Shown here: in pieces, positions 34,501 to 42,586 of the stretch
Numbering within the stretch: the first letter of the stretch is position 1
Layout of the letters: each line of letters starts with the position of its first letter
Source: an uncultured Collinsella sp.
GTDB taxonomy: Bacteria > Actinomycetota > Coriobacteriia > Coriobacteriales > Coriobacteriaceae
Assembly: GCA_902492755.1 (NCBI GenBank)
Contig: CABUNB010000005.1
Coordinates: 1 to 64,000 of the forward strand
Length of the DNA: 64,000 nucleotides
Direction: 5' to 3'
Notes under the pieces: generated by a model
The model's input: the letters and a program-made list of their open reading frames with translations, nothing else
Databases searched by the model: none
Told to the model about the DNA's origin: nothing
Position numbers and translations under genes: made by a program

Positions 34501-35403
34501 TTACTTTTTATCGGCGGTCAAGGGAAGCTTTTCCGCCGACACATCCAGGCCATAGCGATAGCTGATGGCATCGACAGGACAGGCCCCGATGCACTTTCCG
34601 CACCGGATACATTCGGCATGATTAGGCGCGCGGACCACATCAACGTCCATCTGACAAACCTTTGAGCACTTGCCACACGAGACACATCTGCATGCATCGA
34701 CCCGAATCCCCAGTAGGGACACCTTATTCATGAGCGCATAGAACGCGCCGAGCGGGCAAATCCATTTGCAGAAGGGGCGGTAGAACAAAACGCTCAGCAC
34801 TACCACGGCAATGAGAACGACAAGTTTCCAGGTAAAGAGCTGCCCCAGCGCAGATCGAATGCCGGCGTTGGCAATGGCCAGCGGAATGGCGCCCTCGAGC
34901 ACACCCTGCGGACAGACGTATTTGCAAAAGAACGGATCGCCCATCCCCACATCGTTGACCACCAGCACCGGCAGCAGCACCACGGCAAACAACAGCACGA
35001 CGTACTTGATGTACGTGAGCGGCTTGAGCTTTTTCGTGGAGAACTTTTTGCCGGGAATCTTATGAAGCAGCTCCTGCAGCCAGCCAAACGGGCATAGAAA
35101 GCCGCATACAAAGCGTCCCAGCAGCACGCCGAGCAAAATGAGCGTACCGGTGACGTAGTAAGAAAAGTTGAACTTGGATGAACCCACCACCGACTGGAAC
35201 GACCCGATGGGGCACGCACCCGATGCCGCGGGGCACGAATAGCAATTAAGTCCAGGTACGCAGACTGTTTTTCCCGCGCCCTGATAGATGCCGCCTTTGG
35301 CAAAGTTTGGCAGGTGAATATTGGTGATGAGCGTCGCCGCCGCCTGAATGAATCCGCGAAATCGGGCCAAAACATGCGACGCAGTGTTTTCTCTTTTATC
35401 CAA
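34501..35403 (-). CDS. Membrane 4Fe-4S polyferredoxin (NapH/CcoG-like)
   Basis: A 300-residue membrane protein. It has a Cys-rich outer segment (CVPGLNCYSCPAASGACPIG), several TM helices with paired CxxxCP motifs (CGFLCPFGW, CKYVCPQG, CKWICPLG), and two C-terminal 4Fe-4S clusters (CVSCGKCSKVC and CIRCGKCIGACPVD). The layout matches NapH-like electron carriers. The start is a TTG at 35403 with GGAG nine bases upstream; it overlaps the 49-codon gene before it by 8 bp. It could carry electrons across the membrane to the TlpA-like lipoprotein. Confidence 0.85.
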   Translation of the reverse strand: MDKRENTASHVLARFRGFIQAAATLITNIHLPNFAKGGIYQGAGKTVCVPGLNCYSCPAASGACPIGSFQSVVGSSKFNFSYYVTGTLILLGVLLGRFVCGFLCPFGWLQELLHKIPGKKFSTKKLKPLTYIKYVVLLFAVVLLPVLVVNDVGMGDPFFCKYVCPQGVLEGAIPLAIANAGIRSALGQLFTWKLVVLIAVVVLSVLFYRPFCKWICPLGAFYALMNKVSLLGIRVDACRCVSCGKCSKVCQMDVDVVRAPNHAECIRCGKCIGACPVDAISYRYGLDVSAEKLPLTADKK

Positions 35404-35545
35404 TTCCGATACACTCCAAGCACAGCCTAATCGCTTTGGCCAGCACGGCATCCGCCTCGCCACGCATAACGCCAAAGCACACCATGGCAATTCCGACGAT
35501 CAACAAAGCGACCTGTACCACGGGTTTTACCGCTTTGAACAACAC
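35396..35545 (-). CDS. Small CXXC membrane protein (CD1871A-like, ends CLECIGIG)
   Basis: A 49-residue frame starting at a GTG with AAAGGAG seven bases upstream. It has one hydrophobic helix (VQVALLIVGIAMVCFGVM), then RGEADAVLAKAIRLCLECIG ending in GIG. The single TM followed by an RGE element and a C-terminal CLECIGIG matches small CD1871A-type CXXC proteins as I know them. Its stop overlaps the start of the polyferredoxin gene, indicating translational coupling. The CxxC may shuttle thiol electrons or bind a cluster; function unproven. Confidence 0.75.
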   Translation of the reverse strand: MLFKAVKPVVQVALLIVGIAMVCFGVMRGEADAVLAKAIRLCLECIGIG

Positions 35546-35632
35546 GACCACTCCTTTCGTTACGCGACCATTGGACCATATCGACTATAAAATCCGTGTT
35601 AAGCGCGATTTGGAATGTGCAAGGAGACTGTT

Positions 35633-36307
35633 ATGCGTATTTTGATCGTCGAAGACGAGCGAGCACTGTGCGACACGATCGCACGCAGCTTGCGAAACCT
35701 GGCATACAGCGTCGACTGCTGCCACGATGGACGGGAGGCGCTCGATCTGCTGAGCATCGAAGTCTTTGACCTCGTGGTACTCGACCTCAATCTCCCCCGT
35801 ATCGACGGCATGACCGTGCTCAGGGAACTTAGGAAAACCGACTGCGAGACCAAGATACTGATTCTGTCCGCGCGTGGCGAAGTATCCGATAAAGTCGCCG
35901 GACTCGATGCCGGCGCCAACGATTACCTTACCAAGCCGTTTCATCTGGACGAACTTGCGGCAAGGATCCGCAGCCTTACCCTCAGGCGCTTCGCACAAAG
36001 CGACATAGTATTAACCTGCGGAAAGCTCCGCTTTGATACCAAGGCGCGCATCGCTTCCGTGGACAGCGAGGCTCTATCTCTTACACGCAAGGAAACGGGA
36101 ATCTTGGAATATCTGATGCTTAATCAGGGGCGTCCGGTAAGCCAAGAAGAGCTTATCGAGCACGTTTGGGATAGCAGCGTGAACAGCTTTAGCAACGCAA
36201 CCCGCGTTCACATCTCGTCGCTCCGCAAAAAGCTACGCAGCGCTTTGGGATACGACCCGATTCGCAATCGGATTGGAGAGGGCTACGTTATGGAGGATAG
36301 CGAATGA
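35633..36307 (+). CDS. OmpR-family response regulator
   Basis: A 224-residue regulator. The receiver begins MRILIVEDERALCDTI, with the phospho-Asp in DLVVLDLNLPRIDG (about residue 51) and the Lys of LTKPFHLDEL; the winged-helix domain ends VHISSLRKKLR and GEGYVMED. The ATG at 35633 follows AAGGAG. It overlaps the kinase gene by ATGA and is divergent from the redox operon with only 87 bp between, so that operon is the obvious candidate target. Confidence 0.95.
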   Translation: MRILIVEDERALCDTIARSLRNLAYSVDCCHDGREALDLLSIEVFDLVVLDLNLPRIDGMTVLRELRKTDCETKILILSARGEVSDKVAGLDAGANDYLTKPFHLDELAARIRSLTLRRFAQSDIVLTCGKLRFDTKARIASVDSEALSLTRKETGILEYLMLNQGRPVSQEELIEHVWDSSVNSFSNATRVHISSLRKKLRSALGYDPIRNRIGEGYVMEDSE

Positions 36308-37443
36308 AAAGGCTTTCGCTGCAATGGCGCATAACGATTATGACGGCACTGCTCACGTGTGCAGCATGCGTGCTGACGAACTGCCTGGTCGGCTATACGG
36401 GCATGCGCTACATGGATGCCATCGGCAGCGACATCTCGGCCTTTAACGCTGCCAGCGCGGATTCGCCCCAGGTGTTCGACCCAACGAAAACGGCCCTCGA
36501 TGACAAGGTCACAATCGTCGTAAACGACGCACAGGAGTCTTTTGGCACGACAGCCTGGTACATCACGGCTGGAGTCACACTCCTTGGCGGCGCGCTGGCA
36601 TACTTTGTGAGCGGCCGTGCACTCAAACCGCTACGGGCTTTTGCAGCCCAGGTTGAGCGTGTGCAGCCTGACAACCTAAGCGAAATCAGACTCAGTGAAG
36701 ATGTGCCCACCGAGCTACAACGATGCAGTGCCTCTTTCAATGACATGATCGACCGTCTTGGCGAAGGGTTCTCTGCACAGCGTCAGTTTACCGGCAACGC
36801 CGCACACGAGCTGCGCACCCCGCTCGCCCTTATGCAAGCACAGATTGAACTATTCATCTCCGAGCACTCCGGTTTGCAACCCGAAACAGCCGAGCTGCTC
36901 GGCCTGCTACAAGAACAAACTGAGCGCATGTCTCGAATGACCAAGGTATTGCTCGAGATGAGTGAGCTCCGCAGTGTCCCTTGCGGGGACGCTGTTGAAC
37001 TCGGCCCCCTGTCCGAAGAGGTCCTCACCGACCTTGCGCCACTTGCCGAGAATAAGGGCGTAGCCCTCAATTGTGCTGGAGACGCTTTAGTAATCGGGAG
37101 CGACACGCTCCTCTATCGGCTGGTGTTTAACCTGGTCGAAAACGCTATCCGCTATAGCCGCACCGACTCGAGCGTTACCGTCTCCATCTGCGACAACGAC
37201 AGCCACGTGTTCCTGCGAGTCGAGGACCAGGGCCCGGGAATACCCAAGCAGTACCGTGAGAGCATCTTCCAACCGTTCTTTCGTCTAGACAAATCCCGCA
37301 GCAGGGCATACGGCGGCGCAGGACTCGGACTAGCGCTCGTTTGGGAGATTGCAGCTCTTCACGGTGGCACAGTGGAGGTCGAAACAAGTTCCGAGAACGG
37401 GACCGTGATGCTCGTGACCCTCTCAAAGGGGCCCACCACGTGA
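36304..37443 (+). CDS. Sensor histidine kinase
   Basis: A 379-residue classical kinase. TM1 is at about 10-32, a short extracytoplasmic loop (about 50 residues) follows, TM2 is at about 80-102, then HAMP, HisKA (AAHELRTPLALMQAQIE) and HATPase (GAGLGLALVWEIAALHGG). The small external loop leaves little room for a ligand domain; a membrane or redox signal is conceivable given the divergent thioredoxin/ferredoxin operon (inference). Confidence 0.94.
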   Translation: MKRLSLQWRITIMTALLTCAACVLTNCLVGYTGMRYMDAIGSDISAFNAASADSPQVFDPTKTALDDKVTIVVNDAQESFGTTAWYITAGVTLLGGALAYFVSGRALKPLRAFAAQVERVQPDNLSEIRLSEDVPTELQRCSASFNDMIDRLGEGFSAQRQFTGNAAHELRTPLALMQAQIELFISEHSGLQPETAELLGLLQEQTERMSRMTKVLLEMSELRSVPCGDAVELGPLSEEVLTDLAPLAENKGVALNCAGDALVIGSDTLLYRLVFNLVENAIRYSRTDSSVTVSICDNDSHVFLRVEDQGPGIPKQYRESIFQPFFRLDKSRSRAYGGAGLGLALVWEIAALHGGTVEVETSSENGTVMLVTLSKGPTT

Positions 37444-37492
37444 TCCGACTGTCCAGGAGTCCCACTCGACATTGTGAAACGCGTCCCAAAAC

Positions 37493-37943
37493 TTGGACAT
37501 GAGAAATGGGAGACAAGTTCGCATCTATGCCGAGGACGAAGTCCTGGCGGGGATTCAGGATGCGCAGAGGAAGCTTGCGGCAGAAAACCCCGACAGAGTC
37601 GTGACCGTCGGCGGCAACTGTATGGTGTCGCCTGCCCTCTTCGATTACCTGCACGGGAAATACGAGAACGTTGGAATCGTCTGGATCTATGCGCATCCGG
37701 ATGTATCCACGCTGAATGATGGCTACCCCCAACGCTCACGCCATGGTACTTGGCAGCCTTTTGGAACAGGGTGCACCGCAACTCGTTTCGCGGATGCGGC
37801 ATCCGGTGTTTAAGCCGAGCGATGTCCTGCATGTCGGGCTACAGCAGCTCCACGACTATCAGGAGGTTTGCTTAAACAAGCATAGGTGTTGCGGTTTTAG
37901 CCGATGTCCTCATGGAGGAAAACGACATGCTGGGTCTGTCTGA
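37493..37943 (+). pseudogene. Frameshifted arginase/ureohydrolase-family remnant
   Basis: Two overlapping frames rebuild one ureohydrolase segment: VVTVGGNCMVSPALFDYLHG and VGIVWIYAHPDVSTLNDGYP in the first, then NAHAMVLGSLLEQGAPQLVS and VLHVGLQQLHDYQE in the second. The switch falls at TACCCCCAAC (about 37727-37733), one C too many. The metal site is also damaged (WIYAHPD where WIDAHPD is usual). The N- and C-terminal parts are missing. Confidence 0.8.
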
Positions 37944-37945
37944 TT

Positions 37946-38215
37946 AAAGTCCAACAGTTTCCATGAGGCATCTAGCGCGGTAAAAGCTAAAGACCCGGGA
38001 AACCCCAAACTGTCAACCATCTTTACGGGTGCAAGGGAAACGGGCAAGACAGCCCCCTCTCGCCCCTATCCGAAACGGCGCTTGAACACGGCTGGATTGC
38101 AGCGAATGTCTCCGCCATGCCCGGCATGCTCGAAGATATCATCGAGCACACAAAGGAGGCCGCAGGCCGTTACCTCTCGCAGCCCCATACACGCGTGAGC
38201 GGAGTTCAAGTTGGG
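37946..38215 (+). pseudogene. Decayed P-loop ATPase, N-terminal part
   Basis: Frames interrupted by a shift near 38050 encode NPKLSTIFTGARETGKTA (a Walker A with Gly to Glu change) and then LSETALEHGWIAANVSAMPG, MLEDIIEHTKEAAGRYLSQP. The second half is closely similar to the relic at 53023. Downstream sequence to 38447 shows no recognisable gene. Confidence 0.7.
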
Positions 38216-38447
38216 CAGCGGGGCGGTTTAGCGCGCCAATACAATCAAATCGTGCACTTCCATAGCCTCTCGTCTACGTGGTGTACCGTCGTCTCCCCTT
38301 TTATCAGAGTTGGGCGATTTTCAGGCACCCGAGCTGAACTCAAATTGAACTCAACGATGCCTTATCGGTCGAGGGCGTCCTAGCGAGAATATACAGAGGC
38401 GCACATTTCGCAGGGAACCTCCCATTCGTTATCATATCGGGATGCTG

Positions 38448-39155
38448 TCAAGGCAGCGTCAATGCGTTCGACCTACACCTTCTCGCTTTTCGAGGCCTCA
38501 TCTGCAGGACCATCGGAATCGATACGGAATCGATCGGATACCATTCATCCGAAGCAATCACCTTATGGAGCATCTGGAGATGCAGGTCGACATAGTGGCA
38601 GAACGCCTTGCCGCATTCCACGAGAGGCGCATTGTTTCTCTCGTTGGGCTCGGCTCCAAAATTAAACTCGACCTCATAGCCCTCCCCAGGCACACCCATG
38701 CTCGGCAGAATATCAATGGAGAAGTGGACGAATCCAGACGTCACCTTGTATACATCTTTTACCTTTGGATCGAACTTCTCGAGTAAGTCTTGAAGTCTTC
38801 CATCGGACATCTTCTCACCCGAGAAATCTTTCAGCTTGTTCACAGGCACACCTTGAAACACCTGCTTGAGAAAGTCATCCTGGTCTTCGGCGGCGAATAA
38901 TGCGAATGTCCGCAGGCAGACTCCAACCTGTGCGCGGAGAAGCTGGGCGACGCAAACAAGATTCCTCGACTCGAGCATGGAGATGAATCCGTCTATCAGT
39001 CTCATCGCATACTCAGAGGAGGATGCCAGATATAGATCCCATTGGGTAAAGTCGCCGTTCATGAAGGGAATCACTGCATTGCGCTCGGCGACTCTCAAGG
39101 CACTCAGGCTTTGTTCTATTTTCTCAGCTTCTTGTTTGAACTGTTCGCTATCCAA
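38448..39155 (-). CDS. Uncharacterised protein
   Basis: A 235-residue, mostly helical soluble protein that I do not recognise. It starts at a TTG with GGGGG five bases upstream. The middle part SEYAMRLIDGFISMLESRNL, VAQLLRAQVGVCLRTFALFA and a later YKVTSGFVHFS recall all-helical HEPN- or DUF5677-like proteins, but the match is by general look only. The last 20 residues are basic and may be out-of-family read-through. It stands between relics of other genes, so it belongs to an accessory segment. Confidence 0.6.
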   Translation of the reverse strand: MDSEQFKQEAEKIEQSLSALRVAERNAVIPFMNGDFTQWDLYLASSSEYAMRLIDGFISMLESRNLVCVAQLLRAQVGVCLRTFALFAAEDQDDFLKQVFQGVPVNKLKDFSGEKMSDGRLQDLLEKFDPKVKDVYKVTSGFVHFSIDILPSMGVPGEGYEVEFNFGAEPNERNNAPLVECGKAFCHYVDLHLQMLHKVIASDEWYPIDSVSIPMVLQMRPRKARRCRSNALTLP

Positions 39156-39568
39156 AATGCCCCCAAATGCCGGCTTCTCAACAAATCAAAAAAGCAGGAG
39201 AGACAGAGATTAGGTTCCTGCTCCACTGAACCCGCGCTTCCAGTCGAGACACTCCTCCTCGAAGATCTCCCCAGAGTCCCGTCTCTCGCGCCCCTCACGG
39301 AACTGTCCATATCAGTGTAGCCAATCCAAGCACAGCCCCACCGCACGGCCCAGTCGCTTCCGGTCCTGCGTGGCCCCGTGAAGGCGGAAGGGCGTGGTTG
39401 TCGTCATCGCGTTCCTTTCTCCTCATACCTTTTTGGGCATGCGTCACGGGCCCCCGCGCGGCGCTGAGAGCGAATCGGCGCAGGCTTGGGGCCAGTTGCG
39501 TAGAGGTTGAGGTTCGGGTTTCGCCGGCTTACGCAGCTTGGCGGGCAGAGCGCCCGGGCTCGCTGCGC
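39156..39568. other. Intergenic stretch with one possible 31-codon frame
   Basis: On the minus strand 39312-39407 reads MTTTTPFRLHGATQDRKRLG and ends VGLCLDWLH, preceded by GGAGAAAGGA at good spacing. It may be a truncated gene start. Nothing else convincing is visible. Confidence 0.3.
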
Positions 39569-39823
39569 CTAGGGCGCGGCGGGATCCGCGACGCCGGAGG
39601 TGTCGATCTCGCCCAGATTGGCGAGCTGCTCGATGAGGGGGAGGCCCATCGGGTCGTCCACCTCGACGCCGCCGAGCACGATGGTGCTGTCGCGTGTGTC
39701 TATTTGGGTTGTGAACACGGCCGGGTCGAAACCCGAAGCGATAAAGCCAATGCCCGCGAGGACAACACCCGCGGCAACGAGCCCGCCCGCCACGGTGAGG
39801 TAGATCTTCTTCGCACTGGTCAT
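39569..39823 (-). CDS. Small membrane-anchored protein of the PadR/DUF1700 operon
   Basis: An 84-residue protein with a single N-terminal TM (YLTVAGGLVAAGVVLAGIGF) and an acidic external tail including RDSTIVLGGVEVDD. In other PadR/DUF1700 operons the third gene is often a DUF4097 adhesin-like protein; this looks like only the start of one, so it may be truncated. ATG 39823 follows AAAGGAG and lies 15 bp after the DUF1700 gene. Confidence 0.6.
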   Translation of the reverse strand: MTSAKKIYLTVAGGLVAAGVVLAGIGFIASGFDPAVFTTQIDTRDSTIVLGGVEVDDPMGLPLIEQLANLGEIDTSGVADPAAP

Positions 39824-39838
39824 GGTACTCACTCCTTT

Positions 39839-40462
39839 CTACGCCGCGAGATGCGCGGCAGCGCCGCCCTTCTCGCCCTTACCCTTCCAGAAGGGCGAGG
39901 CGGCCTTCCTCGCCCAGAGCGCCGAGAGGCGCGCAATTTGTTTTGAGGCTGCCCAAGCGCCAGCACCAACGAAGAGCGCCACGCCGACGAGGCCGAGCCC
40001 CACGCCCGCCGAGGCGAGGGCGTACGGGAAGTGGCCGATGATGACGCCGCTTACGGCAAGCAGGAGCCCAACTACGCCCACGCCCCCGAGTGCCACCGCG
40101 ACGATCCACACGCAGAGCGCCAGCACCCAGATGCAGATATAGACCGTGACGGCCACGGCGGCGAAGGCGGCGAGCAGCGGCACCCACACCGGGGAGCCCA
40201 CGATGGCCAGCACCCACAGCAGCGCGGTGCTGCGCCGGCGCGTCCTCGCGATCGCGCGCGGCACGGCGGGCAGGTCGTCGAGCGTGGCCTCCGCCACCTC
40301 GCCGGGCGTGCCCATGGCGGCCACGGCCTCCTCCTCGCTCATACCGTCCTCCATGCGGTCGGCGATGGCCTCCGCATAGAACGCCTTGGTCTCCTCCACC
40401 TGCTCGGCCGGCAGGCAGGCGAGCAGCTCGCCCAACCGGCCCAGAAACTCATCGCGCGTCAT
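39839..40462 (-). CDS. DUF1700 (HAAS-type) membrane protein
   Basis: A 207-residue protein. The N-terminus TRDEFLGRLGELLACLPAEQ and RMEDGMSEEEAVAAMGTPGE are the DUF1700/HAAS signature; about four TM helices follow (about 85-180). The C-terminus is basic. Its start overlaps the PadR gene by 14 bp with GAGGAG upstream. Such proteins are regulated by the adjacent PadR repressor and are thought to act in envelope stress, but no mechanism is established. Confidence 0.85.
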   Translation of the reverse strand: MTRDEFLGRLGELLACLPAEQVEETKAFYAEAIADRMEDGMSEEEAVAAMGTPGEVAEATLDDLPAVPRAIARTRRRSTALLWVLAIVGSPVWVPLLAAFAAVAVTVYICIWVLALCVWIVAVALGGVGVVGLLLAVSGVIIGHFPYALASAGVGLGLVGVALFVGAGAWAASKQIARLSALWARKAASPFWKGKGEKGGAAAHLAA

Positions 40463-40769
40463 GGTGCGCCTCCTCAACGTATGCGTAAATCTCCCGTACG
40501 GACGGCCACTCGGCCAGGAACTCCTCGATGCGCGCTCGTCCGTCGTCCGTGATGCGGTAGTACCGGCGCAGCCGCCCGTTGTGCTCGGCGGAGCGCGCCG
40601 TGATGCACCCGGCCTTCTCCAGGCGCTTGAGCAGCGGGTAGAGCGTCGACTCCGTGAGTCCCATGCTCGCCGGTACGTCCTTCACGATCTGGTAGCCGTA
40701 GGACTCCTCGCCGGAGACGGCCGCGAGCACGCAGGCCTCCAGGAAGCCGCGCTTCATCTGTGCCTCCAT
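40449..40769 (-). CDS. PadR-family transcriptional regulator
   Basis: A 106-residue winged-helix repressor: MKRGFLEACVLAAVSGEESY, GYQIVKDV, LTESTLYPLLKRLEKAG and a wing with RRYYRITDDGRARI. It belongs to the short PadR type. ATG 40769 follows GAGGAGG. It is the first gene of a PadR-DUF1700-small membrane protein operon and is probably autoregulated through the dyad at 40791. Confidence 0.92.
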   Translation of the reverse strand: MEAQMKRGFLEACVLAAVSGEESYGYQIVKDVPASMGLTESTLYPLLKRLEKAGCITARSAEHNGRLRRYYRITDDGRARIEEFLAEWPSVREIYAYVEEAHHDAR

Positions 40770-40790
40770 CCGCACACCTCCTCTCGTCAT

Positions 40791-40811
40791 ATACTGTGCT
40801 ATACACACTAT
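40791..40811. promoter_or_regulatory. Probable PadR operator
   Basis: The dyad ATACTGTG-CTATA-CACACTAT has one mismatch over 8-bp arms and lies 22 bp upstream of the PadR start, a normal place for autoregulation. Confidence 0.45.
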
Positions 40812-40901
40812 ACGATGCAAGGTATTAGACGTCAACTCTCATCGCGAAGGTTCTCCGGCCCCTGCGCGCTGCGAACGTGATGTCGCGGGACGGTTGGCAT
40901 T

Positions 40902-41282
40902 ATGCATGAAACGTCAAGTAACGCTCTTTTGATCCACTTCCACTCGGCCCCATATGCCTTGCACAACGCCCCCTTCGACCTCGGAATCAAGAGAGCCGCT
41001 AGGCTGGACATGCCGGACGGTAAGGTCCTGGACGCCATGGTGGACTTCTCCGATGCCATGGGGGTCACGGGTCTACGCCGATGGAGGCCCACACACGCGG
41101 CAGGGCTCGCCCGTCACCGCTGGTCGCCGGACAGTCCCCACGCCTCGCTCGCCAACGCGCAGGCGACAGCAGCAGTCCAGCGCTGGCTGGAGACGCCGGA
41201 ATGCCCAGAAGATGCGTTTCCCATCGCTGCGGCAGAGCTTTTTGTAGGGGCGGCAATTTTTCCTAATGTCGAGGTCAGCTAG
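40902..41282 (+). pseudogene. Decayed DnaQ-like (DEDDh) exonuclease fragment
   Basis: The frame contains YALHNAPFDLG, like the exonuclease II motif HNAxFD, then VLDAMVDF and PHASLANAQATAAVQRWLE, like the final HxxLxDAxAT motif but with Asp changed to Asn. The first motif (DxE) is absent. Sequence between the motifs does not look like a folded domain. Confidence 0.4.
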
Positions 41283-41425
41283 GCTTCAGTAGCCACCTTG
41301 GGAGCATCGCCAATAGACTCTTCCTTTATACGTTCGGCATAATCGTAGGCGATACCCACAAATTCCAGTCCCGAGCAACAGGAGTACAATTGCTGCTATT
41401 GTTGCCGGCTGTTGGGAGATGGAAG

Positions 41426-42430
41426 ATGGACTGCGATGGCTACCCATGCGTTCCCATGCCGTTGATGTGCACTGCCTTTGTGCCGGGGCAGATTGACGCT
41501 GCGGTTGCAGGCATTTCCGACCCCGATTCGCGCGCCATTGCCACGGCAGAAGCGCTGTACTTTCGCGGACAGGCCACCCTCGCCGCCGAGACAGCACGCC
41601 CCCATCTTGACGCCACCGACCCCGCACTGCGCTATTCCGCATGCTTTATCTGCGGATATGCCAGTCTGTCGCTCAACCGTATCGCCGATGCCCGCCGTTG
41701 CCTTGCGGGCATCCTCGATACGCCAACTGACGAGGAATCGCCCGCCGTCCACGCCACGCATATCCTGTTCGCCTCGGCCGCGAGCGTCCTGCTGCACTTG
41801 CCTTCCCCGTATTCCGCCGAAGAGTTTTATCCGCTTGCGGCGCATCTGCCCGAAGGCCTGCGCCTGTTCGCCAGCTACGTGATGGCGCATGCCCTGTACC
41901 TGCGCGGCGAATATGGCCGCAGTCTGGGCATGGCGGAAAACGCCCTGATCATGAAACAGGGAAGTTATCCCATCTCGGAACTGTTCCTGCACCTGGCAGC
42001 TTCCATGGCATGCATGAGCCTCAAGGACATCGACGCCGCAAAAACGCACTTCGGAGCTGCTTGGAACATTGCGCGCCCCGACGGCCTCATCGAGCTCATC
42101 GGCGAGCACCACGGCCTTTTACAGGGGCTCATCGAGGCGTGCCTAAAAACGCAATACCCTGACGACTTCGCGCACATCATCGAGATCACATACCGCTTCA
42201 GCTACGGCTGGCGGCGCATCCACAACCCCGATTCGGGCGAGGACGTGGCTGACGACCTGACGACTACAGAGTTCACCATGGCCATGCTCGCCTGCCGCGG
42301 ATGGACCAACGCCGAAATCGCACGCCATATGGGAGTATCGCCGGGCACTGTCAAAAACCGCCTATCCAGTGTGTATGCAAAGCTTGGCATCGGCACGCGC
42401 ACCGAACTGGTCGCGCATATGCTGCGTTAG
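41426..42430 (+). CDS. LuxR-type regulator with a helical-repeat sensor region
   Basis: A 334-residue protein. The C-terminus is a LuxR/GerE helix-turn-helix (LTTTEFTMAMLACRGWTNAE, GVSPGTVKNRLSSVYAKLGI). The N-terminal 260 residues are alpha-helical with TPR-like periodicity (YASLSLNRIADARRCLAGIL, YLRGEYGRSLGMAENALIMK) and no ATPase motif. ATG 41426 follows GGGAG. The large surface-protein gene starts 156 bp downstream on the same strand, so it is the probable target. Confidence 0.88.
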   Translation: MDCDGYPCVPMPLMCTAFVPGQIDAAVAGISDPDSRAIATAEALYFRGQATLAAETARPHLDATDPALRYSACFICGYASLSLNRIADARRCLAGILDTPTDEESPAVHATHILFASAASVLLHLPSPYSAEEFYPLAAHLPEGLRLFASYVMAHALYLRGEYGRSLGMAENALIMKQGSYPISELFLHLAASMACMSLKDIDAAKTHFGAAWNIARPDGLIELIGEHHGLLQGLIEACLKTQYPDDFAHIIEITYRFSYGWRRIHNPDSGEDVADDLTTTEFTMAMLACRGWTNAEIARHMGVSPGTVKNRLSSVYAKLGIGTRTELVAHMLR

Positions 42431-42586
42431 CGGCCAGACTGCCTAGCGCAGCATGCGCGCTCCGGAGCCCCGGCGCTTCACTCGCTCAAATTGGACATTT
42501 TGGCCCCCGGACGGCACTACCGCCACGGGGCGCCTTCTCGCAAAATTGGATTATTTCCACCGATATTTGCGGGATGGGAGCCCAAG

